DNA of 64,000 bases from Palleronia rufa (GTDB lineage Bacteria > Pseudomonadota > Alphaproteobacteria > Rhodobacterales > Rhodobacteraceae). Under the pieces are notes generated by a model. The model was not told the DNA's origin. It was given only the letters and a program-made list of their open reading frames with translations, and did no database searches. How positions within the stretch are numbered: position 1 is the stretch's first letter; each line of letters starts with the position of its first letter. Made by a program: the position numbers and the translations under genes. Shown here in pieces: positions 18,751 to 27,940 of this stretch. Location: NCBI RefSeq assembly GCF_000743715.1, contig NZ_JQEY01000002.1:263620-327619 (forward strand), read 5' to 3'.

Positions 18751-19386
18751 TCACCGGACCGGGTCGAGAAGCGCGTCGGTCATCGCGCAGTCCCGCACGA
18801 CATCGGGGCCGCAGCGGATCGGTGTCAGGTCGTCGCGGCTGAGGCAGATCCGTGCCTCCTGGATGCGACCCGCCTTGCAGGTAATGGTGATCGCGTCGGG
18901 GGAAAGGGCCGGATTGTCGGCAAGGAAGGCCTGTTCCACCACCCGTGCCGGTAGCCGAACCGGGTCGGGCAGGCGGCGCAGGACTTCAGGCCGGGCAACA
19001 CCGTCGTAGGCGCGGCGGGCCAGGTCGAAATAGGCCCCGGCCTCCAGCCCGCTGCAGCGGCCGTGCTTCTTCCACTGGTACCAGGCGGCGCCAGACGCCC
19101 CCATGATGTCTGCCATGGCGCCGGTCTGGGCGCGGGACGGATCGCGCCCCGTGCCGGCGCAGTATTCGGGATATCCCCGGTCGTACTGCGGCCAGAGACC
19201 GTGCAGCACCCATCCCAGCGGCCGGTCGCATTGCGGCGCGTTCCGCGCCGTTCCTTCCAGCGCGCACCACGTCGGCGACCAGGAGAGGGCCAGCACGTAG
19301 TAGTCGAATGTGCCGGCGCGGTTCTGGGCCTGCGCGGGAAAGGATACCAGAACGAGGGCGGCAAGCTGGACGAAACGGCGCAACAT
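18751..19386 (-). CDS. Secreted RNase T2 family protein
   Basis: 211 residues with a clear Sec signal peptide (MLRRFVQLAALVLVSFPAQAQ, mature end near residue 21), so periplasmic or exported. RNase T2 enzymes cut single-stranded RNA through 2',3'-cyclic phosphates. The first catalytic segment HGLWP (His62) is intact. The second, normally EWxKHGxC, reads QWKKHGRC: the second His (His108) is kept, but the catalytic Glu is replaced by Gln104. Activity may therefore be lowered or the mechanism altered. Six to eight Cys residues suggest disulfides. It is divergent from trcR and convergent with the oxygenase gene. Confidence 0.88.
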   Translation of the reverse strand: MLRRFVQLAALVLVSFPAQAQNRAGTFDYYVLALSWSPTWCALEGTARNAPQCDRPLGWVLHGLWPQYDRGYPEYCAGTGRDPSRAQTGAMADIMGASGAAWYQWKKHGRCSGLEAGAYFDLARRAYDGVARPEVLRRLPDPVRLPARVVEQAFLADNPALSPDAITITCKAGRIQEARICLSRDDLTPIRCGPDVVRDCAMTDALLDPVR

Positions 19387-19414
19387 TTGACTCTTCCCTT
19401 GCGGCGGCTGGGCG

Positions 19415-19442
19415 ACTATATCGGCCCGGAGTTCCCCGACAA
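19415..19442 (-). promoter_or_regulatory. Possible promoter of the RNase T2 gene
   Basis: On the minus strand, TTGTCG (complement of 19437-19442), 16 bp, then TATAGT (complement of 19415-19420). The start point would fall about 20 nt before the RNase T2 ATG at 19386. Supported by sequence match only. Confidence 0.45.
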
Positions 19443-19460
19443 TGCGAACTTGGCCCGGCT

Positions 19461-19495
19461 CCTCCGGGTCGGCCCGGAGCCCCGGGCCCCGGAGG
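19461..19495 (+). repeat. GC-rich inverted repeat upstream of trcR
   Basis: CCTCCGGG (19461-19468) and CCCGGAGG (19488-19495) flank a second nested set of GGCCCGG/CCGGGCC repeats. The stem would sit about 30 nt before the trcR start codon in its leader. It may affect translation or be a binding site for a dimeric regulator. Confidence 0.4.
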
Positions 19496-19527
19496 CCCCA
19501 TGTTCGCGAGACAAGGAGTGAGGACAG

Positions 19528-20289
19528 ATGGCTGAGAAACCGATCATGGCCAAGGCCACCGCGGTCTGGCTGGTGGACAACACCACGCTCACCTTCAAGC
19601 AGGTGGCCGATTTCTGCGGGCTGCATGAATTGGAGGTCCAGGGCATCGCGGATGGCGATGTCGCCACGGGGGTGAAGGGATTCGATCCGATCGCCAACAA
19701 CCAGCTGACCCAGGATGAGATCGACCGCGCCGAAAAGGACGCGGCCCACAAGCTGCGGCTGAAGTTCAACCCCGCCGCCGTCGGCGAGGAAAAGCGCCGC
19801 GGTCCGCGCTACACGCCGTTGTCCAAGCGCCAGGACCGCCCCGCCGCGATCCTGTGGCTGGTGAAGTTCCACCCCGAGCTGGCCGATGCGCAGATCTCCA
19901 AGCTGGTCGGCACCACGAAGCCGACCATCCAGTCGATCCGCGAGCGGACGCATTGGAACATCAACAGTCTGGAGCCCGTCGATCCGGTGGCGCTGGGCCT
20001 TTGCAAGCAGTCCGAACTGGACCTTGCCGTTCAGAAAGCCGCGGCCAAGAAGGCCAAGGACAGCCCGGTCATGTCCGACGATGAGCGGCGCAAGCTGGTC
20101 TCGACGGAGCAGAGCCTGTCCGGCGAGCCGGAGCCGAAGATGCCGTCCTCGATCTCGGGGCTGGAGACCTTTACCCTGTCCGACACCGGAGAGGAACTGG
20201 ACGAAGAGGACACGCGCGACGTGAGCGACGCCGACAGCTTCTTCAACCTGCCCGACGACGACAACGACGCCGACGACGACAAGGGCTGA
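19528..20289 (+). CDS. trcR: TrcR-type cell-cycle transcriptional regulator (DUF1013)
   Basis: 253 residues, DUF1013/TrcR family, which is confined to Alphaproteobacteria and annotated as a cell-cycle transcriptional regulator. Two helix-turn-helix-like segments can be seen: residues about 10-45 (TLTFKQVADFCGLHELEVQG) and about 105-145 (AQISKLVGTTKPTIQSIRER). The C-terminal 60 residues are acidic and probably disordered, ending in a D/N-rich run. An AAGGAG lies 9 nt before the ATG; a second in-frame Met7 is possible. It stands alone, divergent from RNase T2 and followed by a 236-bp spacer before acpS. Confidence 0.92.
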   Translation: MAEKPIMAKATAVWLVDNTTLTFKQVADFCGLHELEVQGIADGDVATGVKGFDPIANNQLTQDEIDRAEKDAAHKLRLKFNPAAVGEEKRRGPRYTPLSKRQDRPAAILWLVKFHPELADAQISKLVGTTKPTIQSIRERTHWNINSLEPVDPVALGLCKQSELDLAVQKAAAKKAKDSPVMSDDERRKLVSTEQSLSGEPEPKMPSSISGLETFTLSDTGEELDEEDTRDVSDADSFFNLPDDDNDADDDKG

Positions 20290-20525
20290 CTGACGCCGCT
20301 GCGGATTGGCAACCTGCCCCTTCGGCGGCCAGGCTGCGTGGGTCTGCGCCCTGAGGGAGTGCACATGCGCCGCCTTCTTCCCGTTCGCTCTGCGCTCTTG
20401 GCGCGGCCGGCCAGCCTGCGCGTTTGCCGGGGCCCGGCGCGAACCCATCCGGCTGCGACGGCCGTCGGCGTTCCGCGGCGGGTCGCGGTCACCGTGAGCC
20501 GCGCAGCGCGCAGGGTGACTGCGGG
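20290..20525. other. 236-bp trcR-acpS spacer
   Basis: No convincing gene or terminator. Short Arg/Ala-rich frames exist on the plus strand (for example from 20365), but they run into acpS out of frame and show no family features. In many Rhodobacterales pdxJ precedes acpS; it is not here. Confidence 0.4.
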
Positions 20526-20927
20526 ATGATCCTGGGCATCGGTACCGATCTTGCCAATATCGACCGGATCGCCGCCACGCTGGAGCGGTTCGGCGACCGT
20601 TTCCGAAACCGCGTCTTCACCGATACCGAGCAGGCAAGGGCCGAACGACGCGCCGATACGCCGGGCACCTACGCCAAGCGCTGGGCCGCCAAGGAGGCGT
20701 GCTCGAAGGCGCTGGGGACCGGCCTCAGGATGGGCATCGCGTGGAAGGACATGGCGGTGCGCAACCTGCCCACAGGCCAGCCGGTGATGGAGGTGACGGG
20801 CTGGGCCGCGGACAGGCTGGCGCAGATGACCCCGCCGGGCCATGAGGCGATCATCCACGTTACCCTCACCGACGACCACCCCTGGGCGCAGGCCTTCGTC
20901 CTGATCGAGGCGCGACCGATTCGCTGA
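20526..20927 (+). CDS. acpS: Holo-[acyl-carrier-protein] synthase
   Basis: 133 residues. It transfers 4'-phosphopantetheine from CoA to apo-ACP, activating fatty acid synthesis. The magnesium-binding residues are visible: Asp8 in GTDLANIDR and Glu57 in [16 protein letters not shown]. The frame is open upstream, but ATG 20526 (MILGIGTD) is the family start, with GCGGG just before it. It leads the group acpS-deaminase-lepB-rnc-era-DUF1491-recO. Confidence 0.97.
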   Translation: MILGIGTDLANIDRIAATLERFGDRFRNRVFTDTEQARAERRADTPGTYAKRWAAKEACSKALGTGLRMGIAWKDMAVRNLPTGQPVMEVTGWAADRLAQMTPPGHEAIIHVTLTDDHPWAQAFVLIEARPIR

Positions 20928-21007
20928 CCGGGCGGGACAGGTTGCCGCGGGAACCTCCGGTCGCGACCCACGTTGGCGGCCGAATGAACGCAATCGGACG
21001 GCATCCC

Positions 21008-21496
21008 ATGAAAGACACCGGCAACACGGAACCGACCAGCGCAGAACTGGGCGCGCTCGGACATGCCATTCGCCGCGCGCTCGAACTGGCCGAAAGCCAC
21101 GACGACCGCGCGCCCATCGTCGCCGCTGTGCTGATCGGCGATGAGGTTGTTGCCTGGGGCGACAATGAGGTGCATGTGGACAAGGATCCGTCGCGCCACG
21201 CCGAGATCGTGGCCATGGCACATGCCGCCGGCGACCGTCCCGAGGGGGGCCTGAAAGGCGCCACCGTCATCACGACGCTGCAACCTTGCGAGATGTGCCT
21301 TGGCGCCATGGGTATGGCGGGCATCGAACGGGTGGTGTTCGCCGCCGGCCGCGACGCCGTGAAAGAGGGCTATTTCGCCTATCCGGGCCTGTTTCTGGCC
21401 GATTTCATGCAGGCCGCGCGGCATCCGATCGAATTCCTTGGACCGGTGATGGAGGCCGACGTGCTGCGTCTGTACGCGCCCTCAGGGCAGGATTGA
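21008..21496 (+). CDS. Zinc-dependent nucleoside/base deaminase
   Basis: 162 residues from ATG 21008. It is a member of the cytidine/deoxycytidylate deaminase superfamily, with HAE (His64, Glu66) and PCEMC (Cys94, Cys97) as the zinc site and proton shuttle. The layout is that of stand-alone nucleoside deaminases (guanine/cytosine/tRNA-adenosine types); it is not a close TadA look-alike, and the substrate cannot be told. Earlier starts at TTG 20942 or ATG 20984 are open. 21008 is preferred because a CGGACGG lies 7 bp upstream and the extra residues look non-coding. Inserted between acpS and lepB, which are usually adjacent. Confidence 0.85.
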   Translation: MKDTGNTEPTSAELGALGHAIRRALELAESHDDRAPIVAAVLIGDEVVAWGDNEVHVDKDPSRHAEIVAMAHAAGDRPEGGLKGATVITTLQPCEMCLGAMGMAGIERVVFAAGRDAVKEGYFAYPGLFLADFMQAARHPIEFLGPVMEADVLRLYAPSGQD

Positions 21497-21550
21497 CACT
21501 GCCGTGCCCGCCCCGCATCTAGGCGCGGCATCAGGCGGGAGAGCGCGGCC

Positions 21551-22336
21551 ATGGCCAAGGGCGAAGACAAGGGCGGCATCGTCGAGACCATCAAGACCGT
21601 GGTCTATGCGCTGCTGATCGCGGGTGTGTTCCGCACCCTCTTCTTCCAGCCGTTCTGGATCCCCTCGGGGTCGATGAAGGATACGTTGCTGGTCGGCGAT
21701 TTCCTTTTCGTCAACAAGATGGCCTATGGCTATTCCCAGTATTCCTGTCCGTTTTCGCTTTGCACCTTCATCGACGGCCGTTGGCTGGGGTCGCAGCCCG
21801 ACCGCGGCGACGTCGTGGTGTTCCGCCATCCGGTAACCGGATCGGATTTCATCAAGCGGCTGATCGGTCTGCCGGGCGACCGCATCCAGGTGCGCGGCGG
21901 CGTCCTCTACATCAACGGTGAGGAAGCCCCCCAGGAGCCGGCCGGGACCTTCGTCGAGACCTTCGAGAAACAGGGACCGGTCGGCAATCTGCCCCAATGC
22001 GAGAACGCCGGCGCGGCGCTGGGCACCGACTGCCTGAAGTCGCGCTTCATCGAGACGTTGCCGGGCGGGGTCAGCCACGACATCCTGAACGTGCGGACCT
22101 CACGTCTGGACGACACGCCGGTCTATACGGTGCCGGAAGGCAACTACTTCTTCATGGGCGACAACCGGGACAATTCCACCGACAGCCGTGTCAGCCAGAA
22201 CGCCATGGGCGTCGGGTTCGTCCCGTTCGAGAACCTGATCGGGCGGGCCGACCGGGTGATATTTTCCTCTGCGGGAAAGTCGATGCTGTTCTTCTGGACT
22301 TGGCGTCCTGATCGGTTCTTCGAGAAGATCGTGTGA
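21551..22336 (+). CDS. lepB: Signal peptidase I
   Basis: 261 residues. It cleaves signal peptides at the periplasmic face of the inner membrane. One N-terminal transmembrane segment (about residues 14-35) is followed by the catalytic Ser41 in [14 protein letters not shown] and the general base Lys102 in [14 protein letters not shown]. The late motif [11 protein letters not shown] is intact. The final base triplet overlaps the rnc start (GTGTGA), so the two are coupled. Confidence 0.98.
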   Translation: MAKGEDKGGIVETIKTVVYALLIAGVFRTLFFQPFWIPSGSMKDTLLVGDFLFVNKMAYGYSQYSCPFSLCTFIDGRWLGSQPDRGDVVVFRHPVTGSDFIKRLIGLPGDRIQVRGGVLYINGEEAPQEPAGTFVETFEKQGPVGNLPQCENAGAALGTDCLKSRFIETLPGGVSHDILNVRTSRLDDTPVYTVPEGNYFFMGDNRDNSTDSRVSQNAMGVGFVPFENLIGRADRVIFSSAGKSMLFFWTWRPDRFFEKIV

Positions 22337-23025
22337 AGCTGACGGCCGAGCAAAGCGCCTTTGGCCGGCGGCTCGGCCATGATTTCTCACGGCCCGAACT
22401 GCTGCTCAGGGCATTGACCCATGGCTCCATCGCCTCCACCACCCGGCCGGACAACCAGCGGCTGGAATTCCTGGGCGACCGGGTGCTTGGTCTGGTCATG
22501 GCAGAGGCTCTGCTGCGGGCCGATCCCGACGCGGCGGAGGGTCAGCTCGCCCCGCGCTTCAACGCGCTGGTGCGCAAGGAAACCTGCGCGGAGGTCGCGC
22601 GCGACATCGGATTGGGTGACGTGCTCCGGCTGGGCCGGTCCGAGATGATGTCGGGCGGGCGCCGCAAGGAGGCCCTTCTGGGCGATGCCATGGAGGCGGT
22701 CATCGCCGCGGTGTACCGCGACGGCGGGTTCGAGGCGGCGCGGGACTGCATCCTGCGACTCTGGGGATCGCGGATCGCGCGGGTCGAAGCCGACGCCCGC
22801 GACCCCAAGACCGCGCTTCAGGAATGGGCGCAGGCGCGCGGGCTGGCGCCGCCGGATTACGTGGAGCTTGCCAGGCGCGGACCCGACCACGCGCCGGAAT
22901 TCACCATAGAGGCGCGGCTGTCTTCGGGCCGGACCGCGACGGCCCGGGCGACGTCCAAGCGAGAGGCCCAGCAAGGTGCAGCGCGTGCGCTGCTTGAGAG
23001 CCTGGGCGGCGATGAAGATCCGTGA
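22333..23025 (+). CDS. rnc: Ribonuclease III
   Basis: 230 residues. Double-strand RNase that processes rRNA precursors and regulatory RNAs. The nuclease signature [20 protein letters not shown] has the metal ligands Glu45 and Asp49, and the second acidic cluster [11 protein letters not shown] follows. A C-terminal dsRNA-binding domain covers about residues 155-225. It starts with GTG, overlapping the lepB stop by 4 bp. The lepB-rnc-era order is widely conserved. Confidence 0.98.
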   Translation: MKLTAEQSAFGRRLGHDFSRPELLLRALTHGSIASTTRPDNQRLEFLGDRVLGLVMAEALLRADPDAAEGQLAPRFNALVRKETCAEVARDIGLGDVLRLGRSEMMSGGRRKEALLGDAMEAVIAAVYRDGGFEAARDCILRLWGSRIARVEADARDPKTALQEWAQARGLAPPDYVELARRGPDHAPEFTIEARLSSGRTATARATSKREAQQGAARALLESLGGDEDP

Positions 23026-23097
23026 GGGACGCGCGCACTGGCCAGCGAAGCACCGCTCGGCTAGAACCCGGAGCCTGGCTGCCAGAGGAGTCGTTCC

Positions 23098-24000
23098 ATG
23101 ACCACACGCGCCGGTTTCGTCGCCCTGATCGGTGAGCCCAACGCAGGCAAATCCACCCTGCTGAACCGGATGGTGGGGGCCAAGGTCTCCATCGTCACCC
23201 ACAAGGTGCAGACGACGCGTGCCCGGATCCGCGGGGTCGCCATGGAGGGCGACGCGCAGCTGGTGTTCGTGGATACGCCCGGCCTGTTCGCGCCGCGCCG
23301 CAGGCTGGACCGTGCCATGGTCGCGGCGGCCTGGGGCGGGGCCGCGGATGCCGACATCGTGGTGCTGCTGGTCGAGGCGCACCGCGGCCTGACCGAGGGG
23401 GTCGAGGCGATCCTCGACAGCCTGGAGGAACGCGGGGCGACCGGCGTGATCCTGGCGATCAACAAGATCGACCGGGTCGAGGCGCGGACCCTTCTGGCGC
23501 TGTCCAAGGCGCTGAACGACCGGTTCGCCTTTGCCGAGACGTTCATGATCTCGGCCGAGAAGGGACACGGGGTGGAGGATCTGCGCCGCGCTCTGGCCGG
23601 GATGCTGCCGGAGGGGCCTTGGCTCTATCCTGAGGACCAGATCGCCGATCTGCCGATGCGGATGATCGCCGCCGAGATCACCCGCGAGAAACTGACGCTG
23701 CGGCTCCATCAGGAACTGCCCTACCAGTTGACCGTGGAAACGGAGAGTTGGGAGGAACGCGACGATGGTTCCGCCCGTATAGACCAGATCGTCTACGTGA
23801 TCCGGGACGGCCACAAGGGCATCCTTCTGGGCAAGAAGGGTGAGACGATCAAGGCCGTCAGCCAGGCCGCGCGCGAGGAACTGGCCGCGTTCCTGGGCCG
23901 CAAGATCCACCTGTTTTTGCAGGTCAAGGTCCGTCCCGGCTGGCTGGAGGAGGCCGAGCGCTATTCGGAGATCGGGCTGGACTTCAAGGACGGCGGCTGA
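23098..24000 (+). CDS. era: GTPase Era
   Basis: 300 residues. Ribosome assembly GTPase that binds the 3' end of 16S rRNA. G1 GEPNAGKST (residues 12-20), G3 DTPGLF and G4 NKID are intact; the C-terminal KH domain contains the GKKGETIKAVSQAAREEL signature. A 72-bp spacer separates it from rnc. DUF1491 starts 8 bp downstream. Confidence 0.98.
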   Translation: MTTRAGFVALIGEPNAGKSTLLNRMVGAKVSIVTHKVQTTRARIRGVAMEGDAQLVFVDTPGLFAPRRRLDRAMVAAAWGGAADADIVVLLVEAHRGLTEGVEAILDSLEERGATGVILAINKIDRVEARTLLALSKALNDRFAFAETFMISAEKGHGVEDLRRALAGMLPEGPWLYPEDQIADLPMRMIAAEITREKLTLRLHQELPYQLTVETESWEERDDGSARIDQIVYVIRDGHKGILLGKKGETIKAVSQAAREELAAFLGRKIHLFLQVKVRPGWLEEAERYSEIGLDFKDGG

Positions 24001-24008
24001 GGGGCCCG

Positions 24009-24338
24009 ATGGCGCGGTTGGCAAGCGGGATCTGGGTGGCGGCCTATCTGCGCCGGCTGCAGACGGCCGGCATCCCGGCCTATGTGATCGCACGCGGCGA
24101 CGACACCGCCGGCGCCGTGGCCGTCAAGCTTGCCACGCTGGACGGGCGCGCGGTCGCATTCGCGCGGCGCTACGACTTCGAGTCCGACGCGACTGTCTGG
24201 GCGGAGTGGTCCGCGGGCGCCGAGGCGGAGGTCGATGCCGCCCTGCGCGCAGAGCGGTCGCGGGACCGGGACCTCTGGATCGTCGAGGTCGAGGACCGGC
24301 AGGGACGCACCCTCCTGGACCAGGAAGGGCTGGCATGA
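24009..24338 (+). CDS. DUF1491 family protein
   Basis: 109 residues, a DUF1491 family member with no assigned function. It starts [18 protein letters not shown] and has the conserved [18 protein letters not shown] segment. It is cytosolic, with no membrane segment. In Rhodobacterales it regularly lies between era and recO, suggesting a DNA/RNA-linked role, but that is context only. recO begins 13 bp after its stop. Confidence 0.9.
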   Translation: MARLASGIWVAAYLRRLQTAGIPAYVIARGDDTAGAVAVKLATLDGRAVAFARRYDFESDATVWAEWSAGAEAEVDAALRAERSRDRDLWIVEVEDRQGRTLLDQEGLA

Positions 24339-24351
24339 GAGCGGCCGCGCC

Positions 24352-25077
24352 GTGATCGAATGGCGCGAAGAGGGGATGGTGCTTGCCGTCCGGCGCCACG
24401 GCGAAAGCGATGCCATCGTCGAGGCCCTGACCCGCGACCACGGCCGCCACGCCGGTGTCGTGCGGGGCGGTGGCGGACGCCGGCTGGCCGCGCTGATGCA
24501 GCCCGGTGCGCAGCTTCAATTCGCGTGGCGCGCGCGGCTGGAGGACCACCTGGGCCATTATGCCGTCGATGCAGTTCGCAGCCGGGCCGGAGTGCTGGCC
24601 GATCCGCTGGCGCTGGCGGGGCTGACCTCGGTCACGTCGCTGCTGTCGTTCGTGCTGCCGGAGCGCGAGGCGCAGCCGGGACTCTATGAGGCGACGATGA
24701 CGGTGGCGGATCTGATCGAGCACGGTGGCCATTGGCCGCTGGCCTATCTGCGCTGGGAAATGGGCCTCATCGACCGGCTGGGTTTCGGGCTGGATCTCAG
24801 CCGCTGTGCCGTCACCGGCAGCCGCGAGGATCTGGCCTATGTGTCGCCGCGGACCGGCCGGGCGGTGTCGCGCGCCGGTGCGGGCGGCTGGGCGGACCGG
24901 CTGCTGCCGCTGCCGCTCTGCATGCTGGGGCAGGGCCCGGCGGTCCCGGCAGAGATCGTCGCGGGCCTGCGCGTCACCGGGCATGTGCTCGGCACGCGGC
25001 TGGCACCTTCCCTGGGGGATCGGCCGATCCCCGCCGCGCGGGACCGTCTTGTGGCGCGCCTGTCCCGGCCGGCCTGA
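24352..25077 (+). CDS. recO: DNA repair protein RecO
   Basis: 241 residues. It works with RecF/RecR to load RecA on gaps. The N-terminal OB fold ([19 protein letters not shown]) and the helical C-terminal half are recognisable. It starts with GTG at 24352; the frame is open further upstream but only within DUF1491. The Cys cluster found in some RecO proteins is not present. Confidence 0.95.
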   Translation: MIEWREEGMVLAVRRHGESDAIVEALTRDHGRHAGVVRGGGGRRLAALMQPGAQLQFAWRARLEDHLGHYAVDAVRSRAGVLADPLALAGLTSVTSLLSFVLPEREAQPGLYEATMTVADLIEHGGHWPLAYLRWEMGLIDRLGFGLDLSRCAVTGSREDLAYVSPRTGRAVSRAGAGGWADRLLPLPLCMLGQGPAVPAEIVAGLRVTGHVLGTRLAPSLGDRPIPAARDRLVARLSRPA

Positions 25078-25184
25078 ATCCGACTCGTTGCGCGTCGATT
25101 TCCGGCCAGCGCGGCGGGCTGCGCGATGCGATGATCGGGACAGGGCGGCGCATCCCGCGCGGCCCCTGGCGAAGGACCGATACC

Positions 25185-25280
25185 ATGGGCGACAGGACGC
25201 CGAAGAAACCGAAGAAAGCCCCCAAGCCGAAGCCGAAGGCCGCCCCGGAGCCGACCCCGGCCCCCAAGGGCAAGCGCTGA
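25185..25280 (+). CDS. Very small Lys/Pro-rich ORF
   Basis: 31 residues (MGDRTPKKPKKAPKPKPKAA and on to PAPKGKR), about one third Lys and one quarter Pro, with GAAGGACC ahead of the ATG. It is too small and biased for a family call. It could be a real basic micro-protein, since such sequences occur in Rhodobacterales, or chance. It lies 107 bp after recO in the same direction and converges on maeB. Confidence 0.4.
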   Translation: MGDRTPKKPKKAPKPKPKAAPEPTPAPKGKR

Positions 25281-25288
25281 GCCGGGCA

Positions 25289-25311
25289 GGGCGGCACCTC
25301 CCGGGCCGCCC
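25289..25311. terminator. Hairpin between convergent recO-side genes and maeB
   Basis: GGGCGGC (25289-25295), a 9-nt loop and GCCGCCC (25305-25311). It is placed exactly between two convergent genes and could serve both, but no T-tract follows on either strand, so the support is positional. Confidence 0.35.
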
Positions 25312-25322
25312 GAACAAGCGTC

Positions 25323-27602
25323 TCAGCCGTAATGGGCGACGGGCGTGCCTGCGACGGCGGACATGTTCAGCAGGCCCCGCGCCGTGATCGACGACGTCAC
25401 GATATGGGCGCGGTTGCCCATCCCCATGAGGATCGGGCCGACTTCCAGGCCTCCGGCCTTCATCTTGAGAATGTTGCGCACGCCCGATGCCGCGTCGGTA
25501 TTGGCAAAGACCAGCACGTTCGCCGACCCGCTGAGGCGCGAATTGGGAAAGATCCGCTCGCGCACCCCCTGGTCGAGCGCGGCATCGGCGTGCATCTCGC
25601 CCTCATAGACGAAATCGCGCGGGGCGGCGTCCAGGATCTCCAGCGCCGCGCGCATCCTGACGCCCGTGTCGCAGTCGAAATTCCCGAACTGCGAATGGGA
25701 GCAGAGCGCGATCTTCGGCTCCACCCCGAAGCGGCGGACGTGGCGGGCGGCGGCGATGCAGGTCTCTGCGATCTGCTCGGGCGTTGGCTGCGGATGAACA
25801 TGTGTATCGGCCACGAAGAGCGGCCCGTCTTCCAGGATCATCAACGACAGGGCGCCTATCGGGTGGCACTCCTTTGTCGAAAGCACCTGTGAGATGTAGT
25901 TGAGGTGCCAGAGATACTGACCGAACGTGCCGCAGACCATCGAATCCGCCTCCTCCCGGTACACCATCACGGCGCCGATGGCGGTGGTATTGGTGCGCAT
26001 GATCGCCTTGGCGATGTCGGGGGTCACGCCCTTGCGCTGCATGATCTCATGATAGGTGTTCCAGTAGTCGCGATAGCGGGGATCGTTGTCGGGGGACACG
26101 ATCTCAAAGTCGCGGTCGGGACGGATGGCAAGTCCCGCGCGTTCGGCCCTGAGCGCGATGACCTCCGGACGGCCGATCAGGATCGGCTTGTCGGTGGTCT
26201 CTTCCAGCATGGCGTTGGCGGCGCGCAGGACGCGCTCATCCTCGCCCTCGGCGAAGACGATGCGGCGCGTGGCGGTGGCCGCGGCCTCGAACACGGGGCG
26301 CATGATGAAGGACGACCGGAACACGCTGGCGTCGAGCTTGCGCTTGTAGGCGGCCAGGTCCTCGATCGGGCGCTCGGCGACGCCGGTCTCGCCGGCGGCG
26401 CGGGCGACGGCGGTGGCGACGACGCCCATCAGCCGCGGATCGAACGGCTTGGGGATCAGATAGTCCGGTCCGAAGGTCATCTGCTCGCCCTGGTAGGCGG
26501 CTGCCGCCTCGGCGGAGGTGGTGCGCCGGGCCAATTCGGCGATGCCCTCGACGCAGGCCACCTTCATCTCATCGTTGATCGTGCGGGCGCCGGCATCCAG
26601 CGCCCCGCGGAAGATGAACGGAAAGCAGAGCACGTTGTTGACCTGGTTTGGAAAGTCGGACCGTCCCGTGGCGATCAGCGCGTTCGGCGCGACCTTGCGG
26701 GCCTCCTCCGGGTCGATCTCCGGGCTGGGATTTGCAAGGGCAAAGATGATCGGCGCCGACGCCATCCGCGCCACCATCGCCGGTATCAGCACGCCCGGCC
26801 CGGAAAGGCCCAGGAACAGGTCCGCGCCGTCGATCACGTCGTCCAGCGTCCGTGCGCCGCCGGGTTGGGCATAGGCCGCCTTCTGCTCGGTCATGCCGGT
26901 CTGGCGCCCCTCGTGGACCAGGCCGTCCAGATCGCAGAGCCAGACATTCGCGCGCTGTACCCCGAGGGTGAGGAGCATGTCGAGACAGGCGATCCCGGCC
27001 GCGCCGCCGCCGGTCGACACGACCTTGATGTCGGCGAAGTCCTTCCCGGCCACCCGCAGCGCGTTCGTCGCGGCGGCACCCACCACGATGGCGGTTCCGT
27101 GCTGGTCGTCGTGGAACACCGGTATATTCATCCGCTCGCGGCAGATGCGCTCGACGACGAAGCAATCGGGGGCCTTGATGTCCTCCAGGTTGATGGCGCC
27201 GAAGGTGGGTTCCAGCGCGCAGACGATCTCTGCCAGTTTTTCGGGGTCGCTTTCCTCCAGCTCGATATCGAAACAGTCGATATTGGCGAATTTCTTGAAG
27301 AGGACCGCCTTGCCTTCCATCACGGGCTTTGACGCCAGCGCGCCGATGTCGCCCAGGCCCAGGACCGCGGTGCCGTTCGTCACGACTCCGACAAGGTTGC
27401 CGCGTGCGGTGTAATCGCGCGCGGATTGCGGATCACGCTCGATCTCCGTGCACGCGTCGGCCACCCCGGGGGAATAGGCGCGCGACAGGTCGCGCGCGTT
27501 CGCCAGCGGCTTGGTCGCGCGGATCTCCAGCTTGCCGGGCTTGGGATGGCGATGATAATTCAGCGCGGCCTCTCGCAAGGCTGCCTTCTTCTCGTCGCTC
27601 AT
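25323..27602 (-). CDS. maeB: NADP-dependent malic enzyme, phosphotransacetylase-like fusion
   Basis: 759 residues, the long MaeB type. It decarboxylates malate to pyruvate with NADP reduction. The N-terminal malic domain has [12 protein letters not shown] and the NAD-binding domain contains [14 protein letters not shown] and [13 protein letters not shown]. The C-terminal ~330 residues form a phosphotransacetylase-like domain (residues about 430-759), which in this family is usually regulatory and not an active enzyme. ATG 27602 ([18 protein letters not shown]) is chosen over the longer open frame. It follows the two DUF3072 genes on the minus strand. Confidence 0.96.
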   Translation of the reverse strand: MSDEKKAALREAALNYHRHPKPGKLEIRATKPLANARDLSRAYSPGVADACTEIERDPQSARDYTARGNLVGVVTNGTAVLGLGDIGALASKPVMEGKAVLFKKFANIDCFDIELEESDPEKLAEIVCALEPTFGAINLEDIKAPDCFVVERICRERMNIPVFHDDQHGTAIVVGAAATNALRVAGKDFADIKVVSTGGGAAGIACLDMLLTLGVQRANVWLCDLDGLVHEGRQTGMTEQKAAYAQPGGARTLDDVIDGADLFLGLSGPGVLIPAMVARMASAPIIFALANPSPEIDPEEARKVAPNALIATGRSDFPNQVNNVLCFPFIFRGALDAGARTINDEMKVACVEGIAELARRTTSAEAAAAYQGEQMTFGPDYLIPKPFDPRLMGVVATAVARAAGETGVAERPIEDLAAYKRKLDASVFRSSFIMRPVFEAAATATRRIVFAEGEDERVLRAANAMLEETTDKPILIGRPEVIALRAERAGLAIRPDRDFEIVSPDNDPRYRDYWNTYHEIMQRKGVTPDIAKAIMRTNTTAIGAVMVYREEADSMVCGTFGQYLWHLNYISQVLSTKECHPIGALSLMILEDGPLFVADTHVHPQPTPEQIAETCIAAARHVRRFGVEPKIALCSHSQFGNFDCDTGVRMRAALEILDAAPRDFVYEGEMHADAALDQGVRERIFPNSRLSGSANVLVFANTDAASGVRNILKMKAGGLEVGPILMGMGNRAHIVTSSITARGLLNMSAVAGTPVAHYG

Positions 27603-27658
27603 GCCCGGTCTCCTCCCGCTGCGCCGATCCGCCACAGCCGAAGGGATACAGAAGCCGG

Positions 27659-27877
27659 TCAGCCGCGGCCAGTGCGCTCTTGCAGCGCGTCGATCCGGCG
27701 AGAGGCATCGGCCTTGCTGAGGTCGGGGTCGAAGGGTTCTCCGGCCTCCTCGCACAGGGTCTTGAGATAAGAGGCCTGCGCACCGGTCATGCGCTCGTCC
27801 CCGGTCACCCAGTCGTCCACGGGCTTGTCGGCGTTCGACGGGGCGTCGGTCTTGGGGTCGGTCAGATCATCGGACAT
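27659..27877 (-). CDS. DUF3072 family protein (copy A)
   Basis: 72 residues. The C-terminal half, MTGAQASYLKTLCEEAGEPF and on to RIDALQERTGRG, matches the DUF3072 family; the N-terminal 30 residues are acidic and low-complexity. The function is unknown. The neighbouring gene (27941-28165) is a clear paralogue. It lies 56 bp upstream of maeB on the same strand. Confidence 0.82.
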   Translation of the reverse strand: MSDDLTDPKTDAPSNADKPVDDWVTGDERMTGAQASYLKTLCEEAGEPFDPDLSKADASRRIDALQERTGRG

Positions 27878-27940
27878 TTATATGTTCCCATTTCGTTCCG
27901 ATGAGCAACACCGCTGGGAAGGAAAGGGTTCCCGCGGCGA

